Shown here: positions 8,022 to 15,205 of the stretch, piece after piece
Layout: every line of letters starts with the position of its first letter
Numbering within the stretch: position 1 is the stretch's first letter
Assembly: GCA_021827255.1 (NCBI GenBank)
Contig: JAKAWO010000003.1
Coordinates: forward strand, 1-37,910
Direction of reading: 5' to 3'
Length of the DNA: 37,910 bases
Source of the DNA: Acidobacteriota bacterium
GTDB lineage: Bacteria; Acidobacteriota; Terriglobia; UBA7540
The notes under the pieces: generated by a model
What the model saw: only the letters and a program-made list of their open reading frames with translations
What the model was told of the DNA's origin: nothing
The model's database searches: none
Position numbers and translations under genes: made by a program

Positions 8022-9563
8022 CTATTCCCGCAGCAGCGCGGCAAGGGAGGGACTGTGCTTGTAGCCGAAGGTCGGATGGTAGCAATAGAGAATGCGGAGC
8101 GGGCGCTCACCGAGAAGCGAGAGGTTGACTTTTTCCTCCGCCCAACCCCGCGAGCCCATCGCTTCCTCGAAGGGCGGGACGCTCGACGGGTTGCGCCCCA
8201 GCAGGAAACGCTGAATGGAGAAGTAGGCGTCGTCGCCAAGGACCACGAGGGTGCGAAGATTGGGAAATAGTTCCAGCTCGGCGCGCAGGTGCTGAGTGCA
8301 ATTTTGCACGGCTCGCTCGGGGACGTGCGGCCCCGAGGAGTGGCAGCGCACGGCGTCGGTCAGCACGAAGCGGCTCTTGAACTCCGCGAAGTCCTTCACG
8401 CCCAGCAGCTCAAAAAGGGCCGCCGTAAACCGGATCGTTTTCCCTTGGTTGCGGTAGAGGGAATTCTCCGAGCGGAGGGGCGCGCAGCGGCCGACCACGG
8501 CAATTTGCACGGAGTTTAAATCGGGATAATCCCTTTGCACGTGCTGGGCCAGAAATTCACGGGGCGGCAGCCGGATGGTGGTGATCGCGGCGCATTCGCG
8601 GCAGGCTTCGATCCGTAGCCGAAGCGATTCGGCGGCGAGTCCCGGAATGCGCGCTTTGGGGCTGGTGATGGGCGGACCGGTGATGGCGAGCTGGAGCAGC
8701 AGTTCGGCGGTGGCGCCGCGCGGTCCGAAGATGGCGTTGTCAATCAACCGGACGCTTCCCACTCGCGCGGCCACCAGCGCCACGGTTCCAGCCGTGATTT
8801 GTTGGACCGGCTTGAGCGTGGCGGGATGCACGATCGCCACGTAGTCAAGGTTGACGCCGGGATCAGCCAGGAGGATTTCCCGCATCGCCGCGACCACTCG
8901 GCTGGTTTCGTCCTCGCCATCGTGGACCATTTCCTGGGCTCGCGCCAGACTGCGCGAAAGAGCGAGCGCCGACCGCCGCTCGGCGTCGCCCAAGTAAAGA
9001 TTGCGCGAGCTCAAGGCCAGGCCGTCTTCGTCACGCACGATGGGGCAAAGAACCAGGCGCGGGCTCAGGTTAAAATCCTCCACCAGGCGGCGAATAATGG
9101 CGGCCTGCTGAAAATCTTTCTGTCCAAAGTAAGCAATATCGGGTCGAACGATGTTGAAAAGCTTCAGCACCACGACGGCGACGCCGCGAAAATGGCCAGG
9201 ACGCGCGCGCCCCTCAAGCGGCTTACCGAGCGGCCCGGGATCCACCCAGGTTCCGAACCCCTCCGGGTACATTTCGCTTGCGGAGGGCGCAAAGATGGCC
9301 TCCACATTGTAAGCGCCGAGCCGGTCAATATCCTGGGCAAGCTGCCGCGGGTAACGCTCCAAGTCCTCGCCGGCGCCGAACTGGGCAGGATTCACAAAGA
9401 TGGAGACAACAACGACGTCGCATTGGCGCTTGGCTTGCCGCACCAGGCTCAGGTGGCCTTCGTGCAGCGCGCCCATGGTGGGCACGAGGCCGACGGATCT
9501 TCCGCCTGCCCGCGCTTCTTTGATGAAGGCTCGGATCTCTTCGATGGTCTTGATCACTCGCAT
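8022..9563 (-). CDS. panC: pantothenate synthetase fused to a uracil-DNA-glycosylase-like Fe-S domain
   Basis: 513 residues in one uninterrupted frame. Residues 1-281 are a complete PanC, which joins pantoate and beta-alanine using ATP: PTMGALHEGHLSLV (28-41, HIGH-like H34 and H37), NPAQFG (58-63), GQKDFQQ (147-153), RDEDGLALSSRN (177-188, KMSKS-like loop), ending at RLIDNAIF. PanC normally ends there (about 280 residues). A 25-residue linker is followed by a UDG-superfamily domain (about 308-513). C321, C324, C407 and C422 reproduce the family 4 cluster spacing C-x2-C-xn-C-x14-C, and H496-P497 in CYHPTFGY matches the HP[SA] motif. The usual GEAPG motif is GRCAP (358-362), so glycosylase activity is uncertain. 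The gene is 217 bp downstream of panB on the same strand. A purine-rich AGGAGGAG lies 20 bases before the ATG, further away than usual. Confidence 0.93.
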   Translation of the reverse strand: MRVIKTIEEIRAFIKEARAGGRSVGLVPTMGALHEGHLSLVRQAKRQCDVVVVSIFVNPAQFGAGEDLERYPRQLAQDIDRLGAYNVEAIFAPSASEMYPEGFGTWVDPGPLGKPLEGRARPGHFRGVAVVVLKLFNIVRPDIAYFGQKDFQQAAIIRRLVEDFNLSPRLVLCPIVRDEDGLALSSRNLYLGDAERRSALALSRSLARAQEMVHDGEDETSRVVAAMREILLADPGVNLDYVAIVHPATLKPVQQITAGTVALVAARVGSVRLIDNAIFGPRGATAELLLQLAITGPPITSPKARIPGLAAESLRLRIEACRECAAITTIRLPPREFLAQHVQRDYPDLNSVQIAVVGRCAPLRSENSLYRNQGKTIRFTAALFELLGVKDFAEFKSRFVLTDAVRCHSSGPHVPERAVQNCTQHLRAELELFPNLRTLVVLGDDAYFSIQRFLLGRNPSSVPPFEEAMGSRGWAEEKVNLSLLGERPLRILYCYHPTFGYKHSPSLAALLRE

Positions 9564-9780
9564 GGGACGCGGATCGGGGAGTTCTCCTCCTGGCGCGAGT
9601 CTTGAGCAGGGCGCTCGAACGCAGCCGGCAAGGCCATGGACGGGTTGCCGTGAAAGGTTAGAGGATCACGCCCTGAACTTCTATCGGCCCTTTTGGCCGC
9701 TGATCTGAGGCAGCGGACCGACCGACCCGCCACGGGAGAGCGGCGGGCGGCCATCGAGATACGAGACCCCTCCCGAAAGC

Positions 9781-10650
9781 TCAGACCTTTCGCGCGGCTT
9801 CTTTTTCAAACTGCTCGCGCACACTGGCAGACCAGTGGTAGGACTCGGCATCCGCCGGATAGCGCCCCTGTTCTACGTCGGCTTTGAACTGCTCCATAGC
9901 TTGCTGAGTGGCCCGCCGAAGGTCGGCATAAGGGCGCACAAACTTGGCGGGCGGGGTAAAACTCATTCCCACCAGATCGTGGAAGACCAGCACTTGGCCA
10001 TCACAGTCGGGCCCGGCGCCGATGCCGATGGTCGGAATCCTCAGCCGTCGAGTAATCAGCCGAGCCAACTCGCGCGGCATTGCCTCGAGCACCACGGCAA
10101 AGGCCCCGGCGTCCTCCACGGCCTGGGCGTCGCTCGCAAGCTCGCCGGCGGATTCAAGCGTCCTCCCTTGCGCGCTGTAGCCGCCGAGTCGGTTCACCGA
10201 TTGCGGCGTCAGGCCGATGTGAGCCATCACTGGGATTTCCGCGTCCAGCAAACGGCGGATCACCCCAGCGCGCTTTCGCCCGCCTTCCAGCTTGATGGCT
10301 TCGGCGCCGCCCTCCTTCACCAAGCGCAAGGACGCGGCCAGGGCTTCCTTTTCCCCCAGGTGATAGGAACCGAAAGGCAAATCGGCCACCAGGAGGGCGC
10401 GCCGCGCGCCGCGCCGCGCCGCCCGCAAATGATGGAGCATCTCCTCCAGCGTCACCGGCACGGTTGAATTGTAGCCTAGGACGGTCTGCCCCAGGCTATC
10501 GCCGACCAGCAAAACGTCAAAGCCGGCTTCATCCACCATTCGCGCCGTTGGATAATCGTAAGCCGTGAGGCAGGTGATTTTTTCTCCCCGCAGCTTGCGC
10601 TCGAGGAGGATCGGGACGGTCATCTTGCTCACGGCCGCTTCGCGGTCCAT
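9781..10650 (-). CDS. panB: 3-methyl-2-oxobutanoate hydroxymethyltransferase
   Basis: 289 residues from ATG 10648-10650, selected because GGAGG lies 5 bases upstream; an in-frame TTG at 10662 lacks such a site. PanB transfers a hydroxymethyl group from 5,10-methylene-THF to 2-oxoisovalerate, the first committed step to pantothenate. Visible signatures are CLTAYDYPTARMVDEAG, LLVGDSLG with D51, VADLPFGSY with D90, and IKLEGG with E122. The spacing of these acidic residues fits the magnesium ligands known in the E. coli enzyme. HIGLTPQSVNRLGGY and TIGIGAGPDCDGQVLV complete the TIM barrel. It is adjacent to panC and downstream of the dNK/folK/ruv genes on the same strand, so pantothenate synthesis is grouped here. 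Confidence 0.97.
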   Translation of the reverse strand: MDREAAVSKMTVPILLERKLRGEKITCLTAYDYPTARMVDEAGFDVLLVGDSLGQTVLGYNSTVPVTLEEMLHHLRAARRGARRALLVADLPFGSYHLGEKEALAASLRLVKEGGAEAIKLEGGRKRAGVIRRLLDAEIPVMAHIGLTPQSVNRLGGYSAQGRTLESAGELASDAQAVEDAGAFAVVLEAMPRELARLITRRLRIPTIGIGAGPDCDGQVLVFHDLVGMSFTPPAKFVRPYADLRRATQQAMEQFKADVEQGRYPADAESYHWSASVREQFEKEAARKV

Positions 10651-10674
10651 GGCAACCTCCAAAAGGCGGTGATC

Positions 10675-10697
10675 TCAAGGACGCCGTGAATCCTTGA
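10675..10697. repeat. perfect inverted repeat between dNK and panB
   Basis: TCAAGGA (10675-10681) and TCCTTGA (10691-10697) are exact complements around a 9-base spacer. The repeat sits in the 64-bp gap upstream of panB. It may be an operator, an RNA hairpin or a partial terminator. On the minus strand no U-tract follows. Confidence 0.4.
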
Positions 10698-10714
10698 TTT
10701 ACGTTCCCGCCGTC

Positions 10715-11380
10715 TCAGTCCGCCGTAGCGGATCCGAGCGGCAGATAATACTGAGTCCCCTTGACCGGCTGGCTCAGGCGCGTGAGCAACTGCTGCAGAT
10801 CTTCGCCGCGACCGACAAAATCAATTTCGGAGGTCTCAATCACCAGCAGGTTGCTCGCCTGATAATGGAAGAAGAAATGCTCGTAAGCGTTGACCACAGC
10901 TTCCAGATACTCATCCGAAATTCGGTGCTCGAAGGGAACATTCTTCTTCTCAATGCGCTCTCTGAGCTTCTCCGGCTTCGCTTGCAAGTATATCACCAGA
11001 TCCGGGATCGGAATCTGCTCGGCCAGCAGAGCATGGTACTCCTCGTAAAGCGCCAGCTCCGCGTCGCTCAGGTTTAGGTTGGCGAAGATGCGGTCCTTCT
11101 CAAAGATAAAATCGCTGACGACCGTGCGGCGGGCAGTGGAAGCGAGATCGAGGTCGCTGAGCAGCCTATAGCGACGCAACAGAAAATAGGCCTGCGCCTG
11201 GAAAGCCGCCCCCGGCCGGTCGCGATAAAAACCTTCCAGAAATGGATTGTCCTCCGCGTCGCGGAGACGTTCAGCGCGCAGGCGGTCGGCCAGGATGTCC
11301 GCTAAGGAGGTTTTGCCGACGCGAATCGGCCCCTCGACCGCGATGAACCTCGGCGGGTCGTGTTCTGGCAGGCGGATCAC
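10715..11380 (-). CDS. deoxynucleoside kinase (dAK/dGK family)
   Basis: 221 residues starting with GTG; the start overlaps the folK stop by 4 bases (GTGA), so translation is coupled. The P-loop is GPIRVGKTS (residues 17-25), where relatives usually have GPIGVGKT. Other family signs are TVVSDFIFEKDRIFANL (substrate region), PDLVIYLQAKPEKLRERI (LID-adjacent) and the C-terminal YEHFFFHYQASNLLVIE. These kinases phosphorylate salvaged deoxyadenosine or deoxyguanosine in the cytoplasm. Adjacent folK-dNK pairs are common in bacteria, which supports the call. Base specificity cannot be decided by eye. Confidence 0.9.
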   Translation of the reverse strand: MIRLPEHDPPRFIAVEGPIRVGKTSLADILADRLRAERLRDAEDNPFLEGFYRDRPGAAFQAQAYFLLRRYRLLSDLDLASTARRTVVSDFIFEKDRIFANLNLSDAELALYEEYHALLAEQIPIPDLVIYLQAKPEKLRERIEKKNVPFEHRISDEYLEAVVNAYEHFFFHYQASNLLVIETSEIDFVGRGEDLQQLLTRLSQPVKGTQYYLPLGSATAD

Positions 11381-11889
11381 TCGCCCTCGCGGCGATTCAT
11401 AGACTCTTTCAAGCGGATCACTTGGCCCGCGTCCCGGGTTTCCGCCAGCAGCTCGAGCACCGTGCGCAGGGTGGCGGGATGCCGAAGGGTGGGGGCAAGC
11501 TCCCGCAGCGGAACCAGCACGAACCTCCGCTCCGCCAAGCGGGGATGCGGAATCGTGAGCCGGGCCACGCGAACGAGAGCATTTTCATAGAGCAGGATGT
11601 CAATGTCAATCGGCCGCGGTCCGAGCCGACGGCCGGGGCGCCGGCCGATGGCTCGCTCGATTTTCTTGAGCGCGCTGAGCAGCGACAGCGGCATCCTTTC
11701 CGTTTCTGCTTCCGCGACGCAGTTGATGAACCAAGCCTGAGCCGGAAACCCCACGGGCTCGCTGCGATAGAATGACGAAACACGTTTGACGCGCACGCCG
11801 GCGCTGGACATCTGCTCGAGCGCCTGGCGAAGGTGCGCGACGCGGTCGCCGAGGTTCGAGCCGAGTGAGAGGTAAACGCGCTTGCCCAT
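11377..11889 (-). CDS. folK: 2-amino-4-hydroxy-6-hydroxymethyldihydropteridine pyrophosphokinase
   Basis: 170 residues from ATG 11887-11889. A longer frame begins at a TTG overlapping the ruvB stop, but its first 22 residues are Arg/Ala-rich and not family-like, whereas MGKRVYLSLGSNLGDR is the standard HPPK N-terminus. The enzyme transfers pyrophosphate from ATP to hydroxymethyl-dihydropterin in folate synthesis. Motifs: FYRSEPVGFPAQAWFINCV (pterin pocket), GRRPGRRLGPRPIDIDILLY with the metal-binding DID pair, and TIPHPRLAERRFVLVPL. It follows ruvB by 62 bp and overlaps dNK. Confidence 0.95.
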   Translation of the reverse strand: MGKRVYLSLGSNLGDRVAHLRQALEQMSSAGVRVKRVSSFYRSEPVGFPAQAWFINCVAEAETERMPLSLLSALKKIERAIGRRPGRRLGPRPIDIDILLYENALVRVARLTIPHPRLAERRFVLVPLRELAPTLRHPATLRTVLELLAETRDAGQVIRLKESMNRREGE

Positions 11890-11951
11890 CAGAATCGCCA
11901 GCGTTCGATGGCTCCCGCGCCTCGTTCTGCCGCCGGGCGCGGCGGCTGGCT

Positions 11952-12983
11952 TCAACCAAACAGGGTCGGGGCGCCGCCGACGGGCGGCAGGGGCATTTGA
12001 AGGTGTTGATAGGCCGCTTCGTTGGCCCGTCGCCCGCTTTTGGTGCGGCTGATGAATCCGATTTGCAGCAGGTACGGCTCAACCATATCCACCAGCGTAT
12101 CCACTTCTTCGTTGAGCGTTGCAGAGATCGCCTCCACGCCGACCGGCCCGCCGTGATAATGTCGAATGATGGTGGAAAGAAAGGTGCGATCCAGGTCGTC
12201 AAGCCCCTGCGCATCCACGCCTTCGAGTTCGAGCGCCTGGCGAGCGACCTCGAGAGTGATCTGGCCGTCCGCCTTGACCTCCGCAAAGTCCCGCACGCGC
12301 CGCAGCAGCCGGTTGGCGATGCGCGGTGTGCCGCGCGCCCGCCGCGCGATTTCGCCCGCCGCCGGCGCATCGAGCTTCGCCTCCAAAATCTCCGCCGACC
12401 GCAGGATAATTTTCTGCAAGTCCTCGACCGAATAAAATTGCAGGTGAAAGAACAATCCAAAGCGGTTCCGCAGCGGCGCCGAAAGGCTTCCAGCGCGCGT
12501 GGTCGCGCCCACTAGCGTGAATTTTTTCAGCGGCACGTTGATGGTCTTGGCGAACATCCCCTTGTCCACCACAAAATCCACCTTAAAGTCTTCCATCGCC
12601 GGGTACAGAAACTCCTCGATATTGATGGGCAGCCGGTGAACTTCATCAATAAACATGACGTCACCCTCGCCAAGATTGGTCAGGATGCCCATTAGGTCGC
12701 CGGTGCGCTCGAGCGATGGCCCCGAGGTGGTGGTGATCTTCGCGCCCATCGCGTTGGCGATGATGTAAGCGAGCGTGGTTTTGCCGAGGCCCGGCGGCCC
12801 ATAGAGCAGGGTGTGCTCGAGCGGCTCGCCACGCTGCTTTGCCGCCTGCAAGCCGATCGAGAGCTTTTCCACCACCGCCATCTGCCCCACGTATTCGCCC
12901 AGCGAGGGCGGCCGCAGCGTGCGGTTAAAGCTCTCCTCGTCTTTCGAGATCAAATCGGAGGAAACCAGTCTCACTCTCGACAT
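11952..12983 (-). CDS. ruvB: Holliday junction branch migration ATPase RuvB
   Basis: 343 residues, full length. RuvB is the hexameric AAA+ motor that drives branch migration on RuvA-bound Holliday junctions. The Walker A site is GPPGLGKTT (62-70), Walker B is MFIDEVHRL, sensor I lies in LVGATTRAG, and the arginine finger in PLRNRFG. The C-terminal winged-helix DNA-binding part includes GPVGVEAISATLNEEVDTL and EPYLLQIGFISRTKSGR. It begins 54 bp after the ruvA stop on the same strand. Confidence 0.98.
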   Translation of the reverse strand: MSRVRLVSSDLISKDEESFNRTLRPPSLGEYVGQMAVVEKLSIGLQAAKQRGEPLEHTLLYGPPGLGKTTLAYIIANAMGAKITTTSGPSLERTGDLMGILTNLGEGDVMFIDEVHRLPINIEEFLYPAMEDFKVDFVVDKGMFAKTINVPLKKFTLVGATTRAGSLSAPLRNRFGLFFHLQFYSVEDLQKIILRSAEILEAKLDAPAAGEIARRARGTPRIANRLLRRVRDFAEVKADGQITLEVARQALELEGVDAQGLDDLDRTFLSTIIRHYHGGPVGVEAISATLNEEVDTLVDMVEPYLLQIGFISRTKSGRRANEAAYQHLQMPLPPVGGAPTLFG

Positions 12984-13037
12984 AAATCTCTAGCCCGGCT
13001 CCATAGCCCGCGCGCTCTCCCGGCCCCTGACCACCGA

Positions 13038-13700
13038 CTACTGCCGACTGCCATCTCCTTTCGCATGCACCCTCTCAAAAACCTTCTGTAAGAACTCCTC
13101 AATGTTTTTCAAATTCCTGTGCCGAGCAAAAATTTCGACGGCAGTGCGTTCCGCCTCGGCGCGCGAATATTCGAGTTGTTCGAGCACCTGAATCGCCTCC
13201 GCCCGTAGTTCCGGGCCAGCGGCCTCCGGCTCAATCGAAAGCGGTTCCTCGGCGCGCGCCAGCGCGAACTTGGCCATCCTGCCGCGCAGGTCGGTGACGA
13301 TGCGCTCCGCCATCTTTTGCCCGATGAACGGCAGCTCTTTCAGAAAGGTTATGTCGCCGCGCTCGATGGCCAGGGCAATTTCATTCAGCGGCCGCACCAG
13401 GCATTTGAGCGCCTTCATAAAACCCACGCCCGGCACGGTCGTAAAGACTTCAAAAAATTCCCGGTCGAGCGGGTCGAGAAAGCCGACCAGCTTGGGCTCT
13501 AAATGCCCTCCACCCACGCCGCCGTCAATGTAATAGATGGTGTAAAGGGTCAGCGGATTCTTGCGATCGCTTTCGTGCCGTAGCCGCGCTGCGATCCCGC
13601 TTGGCACGAGCACTTCATAGCTGATCGAGTTCACCCGCACCAAGAGCGTGTTCCGCCCGATGCGGTCGTAAAGCACCTCGCCTGTGATCTCTGAAATCAG
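13038..13700 (-). CDS. ruvA: divergent Holliday junction DNA helicase subunit RuvA, probable CTG start
   Basis: 220 residues from CTG 13698-13700, or 212 from GTG 13674-13676. I prefer CTG because the frame then begins L/M-I-S-E-I-T-G-E-V, matching the conserved first strand of RuvA (MIxxLxGxL), and a GGAGGG lies 9 bases upstream; starting at GTG deletes that strand of the OB-fold. RuvA forms the tetramer that holds the four-way junction and recruits RuvB. OB-fold: YEVLVPSGIAARL to LEPKLVGFLDP, with a Gly-rich loop (DGGVGGG). First helix-hairpin-helix: TTVPGVGFMKAL. Second: KELPFIGQKMAERIV, where the usual PGIG is PFIG. The C-terminal RuvB-binding domain is RAEAIQVLEQLEYSRAEAE. Context between ruvC and ruvB makes the call firm despite divergence. 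Confidence 0.93.
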   Translation of the reverse strand: MISEITGEVLYDRIGRNTLLVRVNSISYEVLVPSGIAARLRHESDRKNPLTLYTIYYIDGGVGGGHLEPKLVGFLDPLDREFFEVFTTVPGVGFMKALKCLVRPLNEIALAIERGDITFLKELPFIGQKMAERIVTDLRGRMAKFALARAEEPLSIEPEAAGPELRAEAIQVLEQLEYSRAEAERTAVEIFARHRNLKNIEEFLQKVFERVHAKGDGSRQ

Positions 13701-13753
13701 AGGCTTGTCCCTCCCCCCGGCGCGTCGCTGTTCCTCCCGGCGATTTCTGTAGC

Positions 13754-13770
13754 GGCGAACTACGTTCGCC
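13754..13770. repeat. REP-like palindrome 1 between ruvC and ruvA
   Basis: GGCGAAC-TAC-GTTCGCC is a perfect 7-bp stem with a 3-base loop, preceded by TGTAGC. It shares size, loop length and flank with a second palindrome about 55 bases on, suggesting members of an interspersed palindromic repeat family rather than gene-specific terminators. Confidence 0.55.
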
Positions 13771-13806
13771 GGATTCTTCCGGTTCGTCCCCTTTGCGTTC
13801 GTGTTG

Positions 13807-13825
13807 CGCCGGTCTATGACCGGCG
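13807..13825. repeat. REP-like palindrome 2, 7 bp past the ruvC stop
   Basis: CGCCGGTC-TAT-GACCGGCG is a perfect 8-bp stem with a 3-base loop, preceded by TGTTG. It follows the ruvC stop on the minus strand and could also attenuate transcription into ruvA. Confidence 0.55.
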
Positions 13826-13832
13826 TCCCCAG

Positions 13833-14375
13833 CTACGGAAAATTCCGGCGGGGCTTGAATCCGTTTGACGCCGCCTTCACCGAGTCAAGGTAACACAGCG
13901 CCACCGCCAGCGCATCCGCCACGTCCGGCGGCTGCGGCGGATATCCGAGCGAGAACCGTTGCTGCACCGCCCGCTGAACCTGCAATTTGGAAGCGTTGCC
14001 GTTCCCCGTGACCGCCTGCTTGATGCGCTTGGCGGGAACGTGAAACACCGGGATCCGAGCGATCCGCGCCGCCAGGCAAATCACTCCTCGCGCGTGCCCC
14101 ATCAGTATAGCCGTGCGCGGGTAATCGGTATGGCTATAAACTTCCTCCAGGCACATCGCTTCCGGCCGGAAATCGCGCAGCACTTCTTGAACGCTTTTGT
14201 AGAGGGATTCCAGCCGCAGCGCCAGGTTGTTGCCGCTGGGGCGCGGCGGCCGAATCACTCCCGCCTCCACCAGTTCCATCGCTCGCAGGTCGCCCTCAAT
14301 CACGCCGTAACCTGTGATGTTTAGCCCGGGGTCAATCCCAATCACCCGGGCCGCCGTCCGCCCCGCCGCTCTCAT
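13833..14375 (-). CDS. ruvC: crossover junction endodeoxyribonuclease RuvC
   Basis: 180 residues from ATG 14373-14375. Upstream in-frame starts at 14393 (ATG) and 14456 would add 6-27 Arg-rich residues. The chosen ATG lies 8 bases after a TAAAAT box, consistent with a leaderless message. RuvC is the dimeric resolvase that nicks Holliday junctions. The RNase H-fold acidic residues are visible: D15 in RVIGIDPGLNITGYG, the Glu pair in CLEEVYSH, and the two aspartates of PPDVADALAVAL. KQAVTGNGNASKLQVQ is the family basic/loop segment. It heads the minus-strand ruvC-A-B cluster and is divergent from the BON gene. Confidence 0.96.
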   Translation of the reverse strand: MRAAGRTAARVIGIDPGLNITGYGVIEGDLRAMELVEAGVIRPPRPSGNNLALRLESLYKSVQEVLRDFRPEAMCLEEVYSHTDYPRTAILMGHARGVICLAARIARIPVFHVPAKRIKQAVTGNGNASKLQVQRAVQQRFSLGYPPQPPDVADALAVALCYLDSVKAASNGFKPRRNFP

Positions 14376-14383
14376 AGCTTTGG

Positions 14384-14389
14384 ATTTTA
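14384..14389 (-). promoter_or_regulatory. candidate -10 box of ruvC
   Basis: On the minus strand TAAAAT (5 of 6 consensus bases) lies 8 bases before the chosen ruvC ATG. No good -35 is visible at 17 bases. It supports, but does not prove, a leaderless ruvC transcript. Confidence 0.3.
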
Positions 14390-14493
14390 TCATGCCGCCG
14401 CAGGGCCAACGGGCGCGGCCCATGCGCCTTCGCCTGCAACTGACAAGCCTTCCCAATTACCAGGCCACAGTAACGCTCCAGGCGCTTTTTGCA

Positions 14494-14508
14494 TCTAATG
14501 CCATTAGA
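14494..14508. promoter_or_regulatory. perfect 15-bp palindrome, candidate operator
   Basis: TCTAATG-C-CATTAGA is perfectly symmetric (7+1+7) and lies 68 bases before the BON-protein ATG, in the 201-bp region divergent from ruvC. Its A/T-rich half-sites in G+C-rich surroundings are typical of a dimeric repressor site. The cognate regulator is unknown. Confidence 0.5.
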
Positions 14509-14576
14509 GGGGCGGCCCAGCGCCGCCGGAGAACGTCCGATGGGGCGCGAAGGGCTTTGCCTCCAGGAGGTGCCAC

Positions 14577-15170
14577 ATGCTCAATCGAGTTGCTCGATCT
14601 AAGCGAGTCAAGCTGGGAATTGCTGCAACCTTCATGCTGGCGATGGCACTACCGAGCGCATTCGCAGCCAAAAAGTTGCCGCCTAAGCCTCAATTACACC
14701 ACCAGCAAAATACGCCGCACACCAGCGTATGGCTCCAAAAGCAAGTCCGCCATCAGCTCTTGATGCTGCCTTATTACACGGTCTTCGATAACCTCGAATA
14801 CCGCGTGAGCGGCTACCGAGTAGAGCTGTCAGGACAGGTGGTGAATCCAGTGCTCAAGTCGGACGCGGAAGCCGCGGTGAAGCGGATCGAAGGCGTCCAG
14901 CAGGTGATTAACCACATCGAGGTGCTGCCGCTTTCCAATTTCGACGACCAAATCCGCATTGCCGCCTACCGCAGGATCTACGGCTATCCCACCTTTGAGA
15001 AATACGCCATCCAAGCCATGCCGCCCATTCACATCATCGTGAAGAATGGACACATCACTCTGATGGGCGTTGTGGATTCAAAGATGGACAGCCAGATTGC
15101 TTATATGCAGGCGCGAAGCGTGCCGGACGTCTTTTCCGTCACCAATGACCTTCGCGTCGTAGAGGACTAA
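14577..15170 (+). CDS. secreted double-BON-domain protein
   Basis: 197 residues; AGGAGGTG stands 5 bases before the ATG. A basic N-terminus and hydrophobic core (LGIAATFMLAMALPSAFA) form a signal peptide cut near residue 30. Two BON modules follow: about 52-118 (VWLQKQVRHQLLM.., VELSGQVVNPVLKSDAEAAV, VQQVINHIEVLP) and about 122-196 (DQIRIAAYRRIYG.., HITLMGVVDSKMDSQIAYMQ, VFSVTNDLRVVED). BON domains bind phospholipid or support envelope proteins (OsmY-like), so periplasmic envelope maintenance is inferred. The gene is monocistronic by layout. A palindrome upstream may control it and a hairpin follows the stop. Confidence 0.9.
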   Translation: MLNRVARSKRVKLGIAATFMLAMALPSAFAAKKLPPKPQLHHQQNTPHTSVWLQKQVRHQLLMLPYYTVFDNLEYRVSGYRVELSGQVVNPVLKSDAEAAVKRIEGVQQVINHIEVLPLSNFDDQIRIAAYRRIYGYPTFEKYAIQAMPPIHIIVKNGHITLMGVVDSKMDSQIAYMQARSVPDVFSVTNDLRVVED

Positions 15171-15182
15171 TGAACATTGGGT

Positions 15183-15205
15183 TGCGGCGGCTTGATGCCG
15201 CCGCA
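15183..15205 (+). terminator. hairpin after the BON gene
   Basis: TGCGGCGGC-TTGAT-GCCGCCGCA is a perfect 9-bp stem with a 5-base loop, 13 bases past the BON stop codon. There is no U-tract, so it is either a stem-only terminator or another REP-like palindrome. Confidence 0.5.

Noticed and set aside
8799..9605. 268-codon plus-strand frame opposite panC
   Set aside because: Antisense shadow; PanC motifs on the minus strand are complete.
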